A stretch of DNA of 16,076 bases. Source: Verrucomicrobia bacterium TMED56. Lineage in GTDB: Bacteria; Verrucomicrobiota; Verrucomicrobiia; Opitutales; Seribacteraceae. Under the pieces are notes generated by a model. That model saw only the letters and a list, made by a program, of their open reading frames with translations, had not been told where the DNA came from and made no database searches. The DNA is taken from the NCBI GenBank assembly GCA_002167265.1, contig NHDJ01000056.1, forward strand, positions 1-16,076, read 5' to 3'. Each line of letters begins with the position of its first letter. Position 1 is the stretch's first letter. Below, piece by piece: positions 1 to 7,197 of this stretch. Both the position numbers and the translations under genes were made by a program.

Positions 1-1957
1 GGAGATAGTTCAGGGAGTCAAAAATCCGGAAAATGTCCATACCGGCATTCGCGGCATGTTTGACAAAGCCAGAGACCACATTGTCGGGATAATTGGAATA
101 GCCCACCGCGTTGCTCCCCCGGAACAACATTTGAAAGCAAACATTGGGTATCCGTTCCCGCAGCTGGCGCAAGCGTTCCCAAGGGTCTTCGCTGAGGAAT
201 CGCATGGCAGTATCAAAGGTCGCGCCTCCCCACATCTCTAAGCTGAAGAGTCCTGATACATTTCTGGAGATATAATCAGCAACTTCAAGCATATCGTAGG
301 ATCGCATACGGGCGGCCATCAGTGATTGATGTGCGTCACGCAGAGTAGTGTCAGTCACCATGAGAGGCTTTTGTTCCCTCAACCAGCTGGAAAACTTTTT
401 TGCCCCTTGTGAAAGCAATAAATCTCGAGTTCCCCGGGGAGGATTCTCTATCGCATCACATTCAGGAACTATAAGAGGTAAAGGATTCTTTAGGCGCGGT
501 CTTCCTTTAACCTGAGGATTTCCATTTACAATAACCTCACCCAAATAATTGAGAAGTTTTGAAGCTCTGTCTTTTCTCGGTTTGAACTTAAAAAGACTGG
601 GAGTCACATCAATCATCCGAGTCGTCGCATTTCCCTTCACAAACTCTTTATGTGTGATGACATTTTCAAGAAAAGGAATATTGGTCTTCACTCCTCGAAT
701 TCGCATTTCCCTCAAAGCTCGGTGCATACGATCCAATGCTTGCGAAAGATTTGGACCAGAAGTGGTTAGCTTGACTAGGAGCGAATCATAAAATGGAGTA
801 ATGATAGAACCAGTATCTCCCATTGCACCATCCAGCCTGACCCCAAATCCTGCTGCAGACCGATAGGAGAGAATCTTTCCATAATCTGGACTAAAATCCT
901 TTTCTGGATCTTCAGTAGTCACTCGGCATTGAACCGCACATCCATTTCTGGGGATTTCAAGCTGGGTTGGAATACCAATTTTCTTTTCATGTAAAGCATG
1001 ATCCATAGCCACTAAGATTTGAGACCTGACAATATCAATCCCTGTGATTTGTTCAGTCACAGTATGCTCCACTTGAATCCGAGGATTCATTTCAATGAAA
1101 AACCATTCTTTAGTATCCTGATCGAGAAGAAATTCAACGGTTCCTGCGTTGTCGTATCCTATCTTCTGAGCCAAGTCCACACCTGCCTGACAAAGCTCGT
1201 CTACCACTGCATCGGGAAGACCAATGGAGGGGGCAACCTCCACCACCTTTTGGTACCTTCTTTGAACGGAACAATCCCTTTCATGCAAATGAACAACATT
1301 TCCATGGCTGTCTCCAAGAATTTGGACTTCCAAATGCTTGGCTCTGCCAACATACCGTTCAAGAAAAACCGCGGCATTCCCGAAAGCTCTTTCAGCCTCT
1401 CCTTGAGCTTCCTCAAGCATAGGCTGTAGTTCGTCTTCTTTATTCACGACCCGCATTCCTCTGCCACCTCCCCCGAAGGCTGCCTTTATAATGAGCGGGA
1501 AACCAATTTTCTTTGCCCACTTGAGGGCATCTGCTGGTTTAGAGACTGGATCTGGGGTGGCTGGAAGGGTGGGAACTCCAGCAGCATCAGCCGCTTTTTT
1601 GGCAGCCACTTTGTCGCCCATTTTCTCAAGTAAATCTGCTTTGGGTCCAATGAAGATAATTCCTGCATCCTCACATGCCCTGGCAAAATCTGCATTTTCT
1701 GACAGGAAGCCATAGCCCGGGTGAATCATATCAACCGCTTTTGCCTTAGCCAAAGAAATAATTGATTCAATATCTAGATAAGCGGCAACTGGACCTTTAC
1801 CTTGACCGACTAGATAAGCCTCATCTGCTTTAAATCGATGCACTCCAAAACGATCCTCTTCAGCGTATATGGCAACTGTCCTTAGATTTAACTCGTTCGC
1901 AGAACGAAAAATTCTTACTGCAATTTCGCTACGATTTGCGACTAGAAGTTTTTTCAT
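1..1957 (-). CDS. pyc: Pyruvate carboxylase, N-terminal 652 residues (cut by left window edge)
   Basis: This biotin enzyme makes oxaloacetate from pyruvate, bicarbonate and ATP in the cytoplasm, refilling the TCA cycle. The frame is open from ATG at 1957 to the left edge. The biotin carboxylase part starts with KKLLVANRSEIAVRIFRSAN and has the ATP-grasp glycine loop GGGGRGM at about 162-168 and the signature EMNPRIQVEHTVTE at about 288-301. The carboxyltransferase part opens with TDTTLRDAHQSL at about 535-546, where Asp536 is the expected metal ligand, and shows FRGSNAVGY near 610. Having both halves on one chain fits single-chain pyruvate carboxylase rather than acetyl-CoA or propionyl-CoA carboxylase subunits. 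The family is about 1150 residues long, so the rest of the carboxyltransferase and the biotinyl domain lie outside the window. It follows the prepilin peptidase gene after about 75 bases on the same strand, with no clear Shine-Dalgarno or terminator between them. The identification is firm. Confidence 0.96.
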   Translation of the reverse strand, partial: MKKLLVANRSEIAVRIFRSANELNLRTVAIYAEEDRFGVHRFKADEAYLVGQGKGPVAAYLDIESIISLAKAKAVDMIHPGYGFLSENADFARACEDAGIIFIGPKADLLEKMGDKVAAKKAADAAGVPTLPATPDPVSKPADALKWAKKIGFPLIIKAAFGGGGRGMRVVNKEDELQPMLEEAQGEAERAFGNAAVFLERYVGRAKHLEVQILGDSHGNVVHLHERDCSVQRRYQKVVEVAPSIGLPDAVVDELCQAGVDLAQKIGYDNAGTVEFLLDQDTKEWFFIEMNPRIQVEHTVTEQITGIDIVRSQILVAMDHALHEKKIGIPTQLEIPRNGCAVQCRVTTEDPEKDFSPDYGKILSYRSAAGFGVRLDGAMGDTGSIITPFYDSLLVKLTTSGPNLSQALDRMHRALREMRIRGVKTNIPFLENVITHKEFVKGNATTRMIDVTPSLFKFKPRKDRASKLLNYLGEVIVNGNPQVKGRPRLKNPLPLIVPECDAIENPPRGTRDLLLSQGAKKFSSWLREQKPLMVTDTTLRDAHQSLMAARMRSYDMLEVADYISRNVSGLFSLEMWGGATFDTAMRFLSEDPWERLRQLRERIPNVCFQMLFRGSNAVGYSNYPDNVVSGFVKHAANAGMDIFRIFDSLNYL

Positions 1958-2031
1958 AAATTAATTTTCAATTATATGACGGAAATCTCTAATCATTTAG
2001 CGAATCTGGCTGATCTTCAATGTTAAAAGAA

Positions 2032-2928
2032 TCACACAAATGAAAATAAATGAATAAAATTCAATCTTGTTTTCTCAAACCATGTGTCAACATACAGATG
2101 CACACCCAAAAAATAGGCAAGGGCTGCCATTCCCAGAAATGGTCCAAATGGAATCTCTAAACCCCACCCTACCTCAACTCTTCTATTTTTTTTATTTAAT
2201 TTCAAATATTTGGAAACCAGCATTAATGGGATCATGATGATCGATCCCAAGAGGGCTCCTGCAAAAATTGTAAACAAGCCACCTTCCCATCCACAGAAGG
2301 CTCCGACACAACCCAAAAGCTTGATATCCCCCTGCCCCAACGCTTCTTGTTTCATTAGTTTTTCGGCAAATGCACCGATCCAAAAAAGTACTGAAGAAGA
2401 AATAATCATACCAAGAAGTGAAGTCATTACTGAAGACAATCTTTCAGGGAAAAGGGGATCTGATGAAAATCCATGAAGCAATGGAAAATATGCCGAACAC
2501 ACCAAGCCCAACAAAGCACCACCCATGCTAAATCTATCAGGAATAATCATGGTTTCTAAATCAATCACGATTATTACAATCATCAGAAAACCAAATGCTA
2601 ATGACACAAACAAGCGGGACTCGCTTCCAAACAGAGAATACTGATAAAAAAAGAAGCCAAAAAGCAAGGCTGTTAGAAACTCAACTCCGATGTAACGAAA
2701 CGGGATTTCAAAATTACAGCACATGGCTTTTCCCCTGAGCATAAGCCATGAGAAGATTGGTAGATTATGAAACCATTTGATCCTAACATTACATTGAGGA
2801 CAGGAAGAAGGGGGATGAATGACCGACTTACCAAGAGGAATTCGAGTTGCACAAACATTAATAAAGCTTCCAAAAATAGAACCCAAAATAAAGCCCACTA
2901 GAGTTTTGAGGTAAGCGTCTTCGAACAT
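2032..2928 (-). CDS. pilD: Type IV prepilin peptidase / N-methyltransferase (A24 family)
   Basis: This inner-membrane aspartic protease cleaves the short leader of type IV prepilins or pseudopilins; the larger family members also methylate the new N-terminus. The 298-residue protein has the expected order: a membrane segment with GSFINVCATRIP (20-31), a cytoplasmic cysteine-containing loop, then six or more hydrophobic segments. The two catalytic aspartates are visible: D123 in VIDLETMIIPD and D201 in GQGDIKLLG. The loop is odd. The first pair CPQC (43-46) is normal, but the second is an adjacent C70-C71 where family members usually have CxxC. The gene starts at ATG 2928, 11 bases after the aroE stop, so the two are probably co-transcribed. 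No pilin or secretin gene lies in the window, so whether the substrates are pilins or type II secretion pseudopilins cannot be told. Confidence 0.93.
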   Translation of the reverse strand: MFEDAYLKTLVGFILGSIFGSFINVCATRIPLGKSVIHPPSSCPQCNVRIKWFHNLPIFSWLMLRGKAMCCNFEIPFRYIGVEFLTALLFGFFFYQYSLFGSESRLFVSLAFGFLMIVIIVIDLETMIIPDRFSMGGALLGLVCSAYFPLLHGFSSDPLFPERLSSVMTSLLGMIISSSVLFWIGAFAEKLMKQEALGQGDIKLLGCVGAFCGWEGGLFTIFAGALLGSIIMIPLMLVSKYLKLNKKNRRVEVGWGLEIPFGPFLGMAALAYFLGVHLYVDTWFEKTRLNFIHLFSFV

Positions 2929-2939
2929 TTGACTAATTA

Positions 2940-3854
2940 TTATTGAAAATGTTTACAAGCAGCATCGAACATTATGTCTGCTGGAATCTCTTTTTGAGTC
3001 CAAATCTCCAATGCTTTTGCTGCTTGAAAAATCAACATGGACAAACCATTTGAAAAGTCTAGACCTGCTTTCGCGGCATCTTTGAGTAGGGTAGTTGTCG
3101 TCGGATTATAGATCATATCGTAAACAGCACTTTCTGGGCTCAATAAGGAGCATGAAAATGGTAAGGAAGAGGGATCCTCTTCTGAAAGGCCGACTGAAGT
3201 CGCATTAATCACCAACCATTTTTTATCTTTAAAATCGGATATTTTCAGGTCTTCAAGTGACGAACCTTTAATCCGGTTGCGACCAAACCTCTCGGCAAGA
3301 GGTTCGACCAATCCATTTAACCTCTCTTTAGAACGGTTCAAAATATGGACAAATTCGCACCCCTCTAGCAAGCACTGTACGGAAGCAGCCCGAGCAGCTC
3401 CACCAGCTCCGATTATCAGTATGCATTCGTCCTGAAATCTGATACCAAGATCAGTCGAAATAGCACGACTCAGGCCAATACCATCGGTATTGTGACCGAC
3501 CCAACTTCCGGAACCGAAATGGAGGGTGTTGACCGCACCCATCAACTGAGCTTCAGGATCGATATCATTTAATACTTTTAGCACTTCCACCTTATGAGGA
3601 ATCGTTAGATTAAGTCCTATGTAGCCAGCCAGCGAAAGCTTCTCCAAAGCTTCCGGTAATAGACTTGGCTCCAAATCGATGCGGTCGTACTGCCAAAGAT
3701 CAAAAGATGCATCTTCTTTGGAAAGTACCGAAAGAGCAGCGTGATGTAAAATTGGGCTTATAGAATGTCCTATTGGCCTGCCTAAAACGGCAAGACCAAC
3801 CCTGGGTGTAGAAAGGTCACCGATCTCTTCAAGAAAAAGAGGGTCAGGAAGCAT
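2940..3854 (-). CDS. aroE: Shikimate dehydrogenase (NADP+)
   Basis: It reduces 3-dehydroshikimate to shikimate in aromatic amino acid synthesis. Numbering from the ATG at 3854 (304 residues), the shikimate site shows GHSISP (Ser31, Ser33), the catalytic Lys88 in TIPHK, Asn109 in AVNT and catalytic Asp124 in HNTDG. The NADP-binding loop is GAGGAARA (149-156), followed by NRSKER (173-178). Gln277 in GLSMLIFQAA is also conserved. The start is uncertain. The frame is open upstream to a TTG at 3881 and a GTG at 3869, both inside the end of the upstream gene. I prefer ATG 3854 because it leaves about 18 residues before the conserved core and overlaps the upstream gene by only 11 bases. The tight overlap suggests translational coupling to the SirB1-like gene. 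Confidence 0.95.
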   Translation of the reverse strand: MLPDPLFLEEIGDLSTPRVGLAVLGRPIGHSISPILHHAALSVLSKEDASFDLWQYDRIDLEPSLLPEALEKLSLAGYIGLNLTIPHKVEVLKVLNDIDPEAQLMGAVNTLHFGSGSWVGHNTDGIGLSRAISTDLGIRFQDECILIIGAGGAARAASVQCLLEGCEFVHILNRSKERLNGLVEPLAERFGRNRIKGSSLEDLKISDFKDKKWLVINATSVGLSEEDPSSLPFSCSLLSPESAVYDMIYNPTTTTLLKDAAKAGLDFSNGLSMLIFQAAKALEIWTQKEIPADIMFDAACKHFQ

Positions 3855-4725
3855 TTCTTTCGGTATCACGCATTCTCTCAAATTCCTTCACGAAGGATTG
3901 AAACATGCTTGATTCATTTTCTAGTCCAGCTAAAGCAAAGTGATGAACCAAATTCCTGCACCCCCTTGTTAATGTTTCTGCAACACTAACTGGTAACAAG
4001 ATACCACCAGAGCATTCGTCTGTACTAAGCCCCAAGTATGAGCCCATACTTTCTAACTCAACAAACCTACCACCTGCCCATACATCAATATAAAATGGAA
4101 TTTCTTGAGAAAAGCAGCCAACCATAAACCGGTTGGGTAACCCAATAGGTTCCAAGTCAAAACTAATCCTTCTGGCAACTAAAATGTAGATCAGTGAAAG
4201 TGTTATTGGCAGCCCACGCTTATTATCAAGAACGCGATGAATAAAACTGTTGTCAGGATCTTCAAAATTTTTCCCAGCACCCCGAAAACCGTACTCATGA
4301 AAAAGCACTCGATTTAAAATTGAACAGGTTTGCCTGGGGTCCATTGGAGAAATGGATAATTCCCGTACCCTGTCCGCCAATTTATCAAGCATCAAGCTTG
4401 TGCCAGAAGAGTCAAAGTTCGGAAAAACCGTCCGGTCAAGCAAGTACCAGCCAGTTTCAAGTTCATATCTTCGTGATCGGATAAAATTAACAAAATCTTC
4501 TTTCCCATTCGTCCAACCTAATTCCTGCTGAAGTGCTCTTGCATGCTTTCCCAAAAGATCGTTGGAACCATTTATCACATGGTTCAAAAAACCCTGTGCT
4601 TTTATGGGGTTGTCATTGAACAAATTAACCAGCGAGTTACGAACAGCAGGAGACTCATCATCGAGCAAGCTAGACAAAGCTGCTTCTCGGGGCCATGGTT
4701 CTTTGACTGAATTAATTTTAGGCAT
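3844..4725 (-). CDS. SirB1/transglutaminase-like family protein
   Basis: This 293-residue cytoplasmic protein resembles the SirB1 (transglutaminase-like, TPR-associated) family, whose biochemical role is poorly defined. The family core is clear: LNRVLFHEYGFRG (137-149), then DPDNSFIHRVL (156-166), RGLPITLSLIY (170-180) and IGLPNRFMVG (194-203). Residues about 11-70 look helical and may be a HEAT-like stretch. In family members I recall, the GLPNRF position reads as PGHF, with a histidine; here it is Arg199. The typical C-terminal TPR region is not obvious. The start at ATG 4725 is backed by one of the few clear Shine-Dalgarno sites in the window (AAAGGTAG, 4732-4739, 6 bases away). The gene lies 51 bases after yggS and overlaps aroE. 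Family membership is fairly sure; function is unknown. Confidence 0.85.
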   Translation of the reverse strand: MPKINSVKEPWPREAALSSLLDDESPAVRNSLVNLFNDNPIKAQGFLNHVINGSNDLLGKHARALQQELGWTNGKEDFVNFIRSRRYELETGWYLLDRTVFPNFDSSGTSLMLDKLADRVRELSISPMDPRQTCSILNRVLFHEYGFRGAGKNFEDPDNSFIHRVLDNKRGLPITLSLIYILVARRISFDLEPIGLPNRFMVGCFSQEIPFYIDVWAGGRFVELESMGSYLGLSTDECSGGILLPVSVAETLTRGCRNLVHHFALAGLENESSMFQSFVKEFERMRDTERNAS

Positions 4726-4776
4726 TAAATACTACCTTTGCACTCTGAACCTGACGAAGCAAGCAATCTTAATTCA

Positions 4777-5481
4777 CTAATTTTCACTCTTTTGCCGATG
4801 GCCAAACAAAGCCGAACCAACTCTTATCATTGTGCTTCCCTCAGAGATTGCAGTTGGAAGATCATCTGACATGCCCATAGACAACTCACTTAATTCAACT
4901 CCAAAGTTTACTTCCAACTCATCTCTCAATTCTCTTAGCTTCGAAAAGCATATTTGGGCTACAGAAATATCATCAGGGGCATAGGGTGCGATCGTCATCA
5001 AGCCATCAACAGTCAGAGAATTAATCTGCAGTGCTTTTTCCAAAAGCGGATGAGCATTTTCAACAGAAACTCCACACTTGGCAGGGTCATTACCTGCGTT
5101 GACCTGCAACAAAACCCTTTGCTTGCATTTCATCGAAGATGCAAAATTTCCGATCCGTTCTAAAAGTTTTAACGAATCTACAGTTTGAATTCTCATGAAA
5201 CTTCCAACGACTTGTTTTACTTTATTTCTCTGCAGATGTCCAATTAGTTCAAACTCAACCGCATCAACCTTATCCATTTTTTCAATGGCTTCCTGCACAC
5301 GATTTTCGCCCACAATATTAATTCCGGCATTTTTACAGTAATTGACCGCATCAACGGGCCAATTTTTAGTCACAGGTAAAAGAGTGATTTCATTAACTGA
5401 CCTGGAACATTTTTCACAAGCAATCTCGATTGCATTTTTTACTTTTTGGTAATTGCTATAAAAGTCCTGCTCCTCAATCAT
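4777..5481 (-). CDS. yggS: YggS/YlmE/PROSC-type pyridoxal phosphate homeostasis protein
   Basis: This is a single-domain alanine-racemase-fold protein that binds pyridoxal 5'-phosphate (PLP) and buffers its pool; the family is not known to have catalytic activity. The 234-residue length is typical. The PLP-linking lysine is K39 in LLPVTK. Other family marks are VGENRVQEA (57-65), LIGHLQRNK (79-87), GLMTIAP (160-166), SMGMSDD (201-207) and MIRVGSALFG (218-227). The start is ATG 5481 with no visible Shine-Dalgarno. It is the first gene of the left minus-strand block and is divergent from lysR across a 55-base region, so lysR may control it; that is inference. PLP-dependent glycogen phosphorylase lies nearby, but no direct link is shown. 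Confidence 0.94.
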   Translation of the reverse strand: MIEEQDFYSNYQKVKNAIEIACEKCSRSVNEITLLPVTKNWPVDAVNYCKNAGINIVGENRVQEAIEKMDKVDAVEFELIGHLQRNKVKQVVGSFMRIQTVDSLKLLERIGNFASSMKCKQRVLLQVNAGNDPAKCGVSVENAHPLLEKALQINSLTVDGLMTIAPYAPDDISVAQICFSKLRELRDELEVNFGVELSELSMGMSDDLPTAISEGSTMIRVGSALFGHRQKSEN

Positions 5482-5501
5482 AAGTTTTTCGAATATAAAA
5501 T

Positions 5502-5530
5502 TTGCATGTAATAAGTTTTATTAATAACAT
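5502..5530 (+). promoter_or_regulatory. Candidate lysR promoter
   Basis: A TTGCAT hexamer at 5502-5507 and TAACAT at 5525-5530 are separated by 17 bases. TAACAT matches the first two and last two positions of the -10 consensus; TTGCAT matches only the TTG of the -35. Transcription would then begin around 5536-5538, on or beside the ATG at 5537, which would make the message leaderless. No Shine-Dalgarno is present, which agrees. The assignment rests on visual matching only. Confidence 0.35.
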
Positions 5531-5539
5531 AAATTTATG
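5518..5539. repeat. Two abutting perfect palindromes at the lysR start, candidate operator
   Basis: TTATTAATAA (5518-5527) and CATAAATTTATG (5528-5539) are each perfect palindromes and directly touch. The second one includes the lysR ATG, and both cover the candidate -10 element. LysR-family regulators commonly bind AT-rich dyads in such divergent regions and repress their own genes, so this is a reasonable autoregulation site. AT-rich DNA also yields short palindromes by chance, so confidence is limited. Confidence 0.4.
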
Positions 5540-6430
5540 CATATACAAAACTTCAAAACCTTTTGCGATTTGGTCGAGACAAAAAGCTTCTCTAAGTCCG
5601 CTCGATTAAATGAGGTTACCCAATCTGCGGTGAGTCAGCAACTCAAAGCAATGGAATTACATTACGACATGCTTATTATCGATCGTAATCAGAAAAAGTT
5701 TCGTCTCACACCTCAAGGGACTGTTTTGTATACAACATACAAGGAAATCTTAGGACTTTATGAGAAACTGAATTGTGAAATCCAAGAGATGAGCAATATC
5801 GTTAGCGGTACCATCCAAATCTCGACAGTAAATAGTATCGGACTTCATGAATTACCTCCTTATCTAAAAGCCTTCATCAAAAAATTTCCCTCCGTAAATG
5901 CACGGGTTGAATATCGCAGGGCAAATCTAGTGTACGAAGATGTCTTGCATGGAAACGCTGATCTTGGATTAGTGGCTTTCCCTTCAGCACACAAAGAATT
6001 GAATATTATTCCATTTGCGAATGATGAACTCATCATCGCAATGAGCCCTAACCATAAACTAACCAAAAAGAGAGCAATCGCAATCGATGATCTTGCGGGC
6101 ATGGATTTTATTGCTTTTGAAAGGGATATCCCAACTCGTAAAGCTACTGACGAAATTTTAAATCAAGCTGGTGTCCAAGTTTCCGTGGCCATGGAATTTG
6201 ATAACGTAGAAACCGTCAAGCGAGCAATAGAGATCAACGCGGGAATTGCCATTTTACCAGCAAGTACAGTAATCACAGAGTCGGAAAGAAAACAACTTGT
6301 CACATACAAACTTGAAGGTGGAATGCACAACAGGCCTCTCGCAATCATTCATAAGAAAAGTAGACTACTGACACCAGCCTTACGCTCATTCGTTGAATTA
6401 ATGAAAAACAAACCACCCGAAGTTGACTAG
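5537..6430 (+). CDS. LysR-type transcriptional regulator
   Basis: This 297-residue protein is a DNA-binding regulator. The N-terminal winged helix-turn-helix covers about residues 1-62, with FKTFCDLVETKSFSKSA and the recognition-helix stretch VTQSAVSQQLKAME (27-40). A linker helix follows, and then the periplasmic-binding-protein-like effector domain from about 90 to 290, including the typical GIAILPAST. The overall style resembles CysB/CbbR-type members found in Verrucomicrobiota. The inducer cannot be told from sequence. The ATG at 5537 has no Shine-Dalgarno and sits inside a palindrome. The gene diverges from yggS, so candidate targets are itself and the yggS-aroE block. Its TAG stop shares four bases with the stop of the convergent DUF3108 gene. 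Confidence 0.95.
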   Translation: MHIQNFKTFCDLVETKSFSKSARLNEVTQSAVSQQLKAMELHYDMLIIDRNQKKFRLTPQGTVLYTTYKEILGLYEKLNCEIQEMSNIVSGTIQISTVNSIGLHELPPYLKAFIKKFPSVNARVEYRRANLVYEDVLHGNADLGLVAFPSAHKELNIIPFANDELIIAMSPNHKLTKKRAIAIDDLAGMDFIAFERDIPTRKATDEILNQAGVQVSVAMEFDNVETVKRAIEINAGIAILPASTVITESERKQLVTYKLEGGMHNRPLAIIHKKSRLLTPALRSFVELMKNKPPEVD

Positions 6431-7185
6431 TCTTTTGCTAATCTGTTCAAGTTTGTTGCTCTCCTTAATTTTGCAGTAAAACTGCCAACCACAACTTTAC
6501 TACTTATTTTTATTGGTATCATTCGGTTATCTGAAGTATACCACACGCGAAGCATTCCTTTCGGGCTTTTCTTAAATACACCGCTTAAGTTTTTAATCTG
6601 GGGTCTAGCATCGTATGCATTAAATGAGCCGAAAGGAACATTGATACTTTCCTCCGCAACAACTTTGACAAGAACACTTAAAGATTTCTTGCCATCACAT
6701 GTAGGCAAAATTCGCTCATCCCCTTTTTTTACAGGAATTTTTCGAAATGCATAAGTTATCGCTAACGGATCAAACACATTTCCAGTTATGTTCTTTTCCA
6801 ATGCTTTAGAATCGTTTTCGACATAAAGACTCTTTTGATTTTCATAATCAAAATCAACGACAATTTCTTTCTGCGTTTTTCCTTCTTTCTGAGATTTTTT
6901 GTACATAAAAGTGCGGGTAAAATTTCCATCAACCAAACTCACTGCTTTTGTTCGTACCTTGTAGAAAGCATCTGCAAAGTCATTCGTTCGCACAAAAAAC
7001 TTAATTTCCCATGCTTTAAAACCGTTAAAATTAGTCTCCAAAATCTCTAGAGTTGCCTCTCCAACGGGAATAAAGCCCCAGTTTAAGTCATACTCTAATT
7101 TTTCACCGCTAGAAAAAGGTAGTGCTGATAATTTCGTTCCGGAAATAGAAACACAGACCAAAAACAGGAGTATTCTCGGTATCAT
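6427..7185 (-). CDS. Exported DUF3108-domain protein
   Basis: This 252-residue protein is of unknown biochemical function. Residues 1-21 form a signal peptide (a hydrophobic stretch ending LSA, probable cleavage before LPF), so it should be periplasmic or outer-membrane associated. The mature part starts with GEKLEYDLNWGFIPVGEATL, the typical opening of DUF3108, and is rich in beta-strand pattern up to the basic C-terminus. There is no catalytic motif that I recognise. The gene begins at ATG 7185, 12 bases after the glgP stop, and is very likely co-transcribed with it. At its other end the stop codon overlaps the lysR stop by four bases, leaving no room for a terminator between the two genes. 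Membership in DUF3108 is judged from remembered pattern and is fairly sure. Confidence 0.82.
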   Translation of the reverse strand: MIPRILLFLVCVSISGTKLSALPFSSGEKLEYDLNWGFIPVGEATLEILETNFNGFKAWEIKFFVRTNDFADAFYKVRTKAVSLVDGNFTRTFMYKKSQKEGKTQKEIVVDFDYENQKSLYVENDSKALEKNITGNVFDPLAITYAFRKIPVKKGDERILPTCDGKKSLSVLVKVVAEESINVPFGSFNAYDARPQIKNLSGVFKKSPKGMLRVWYTSDNRMIPIKISSKVVVGSFTAKLRRATNLNRLAKD

Positions 7186-7197
7186 TAATGGGAGAAT

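Noticed and set aside
1019..1429. 136-residue open frame on the plus strand
   Set aside because: It lies wholly opposite the strongly conserved pyruvate carboxylase frame, has no recognisable motif and reads like a shadow of that gene.
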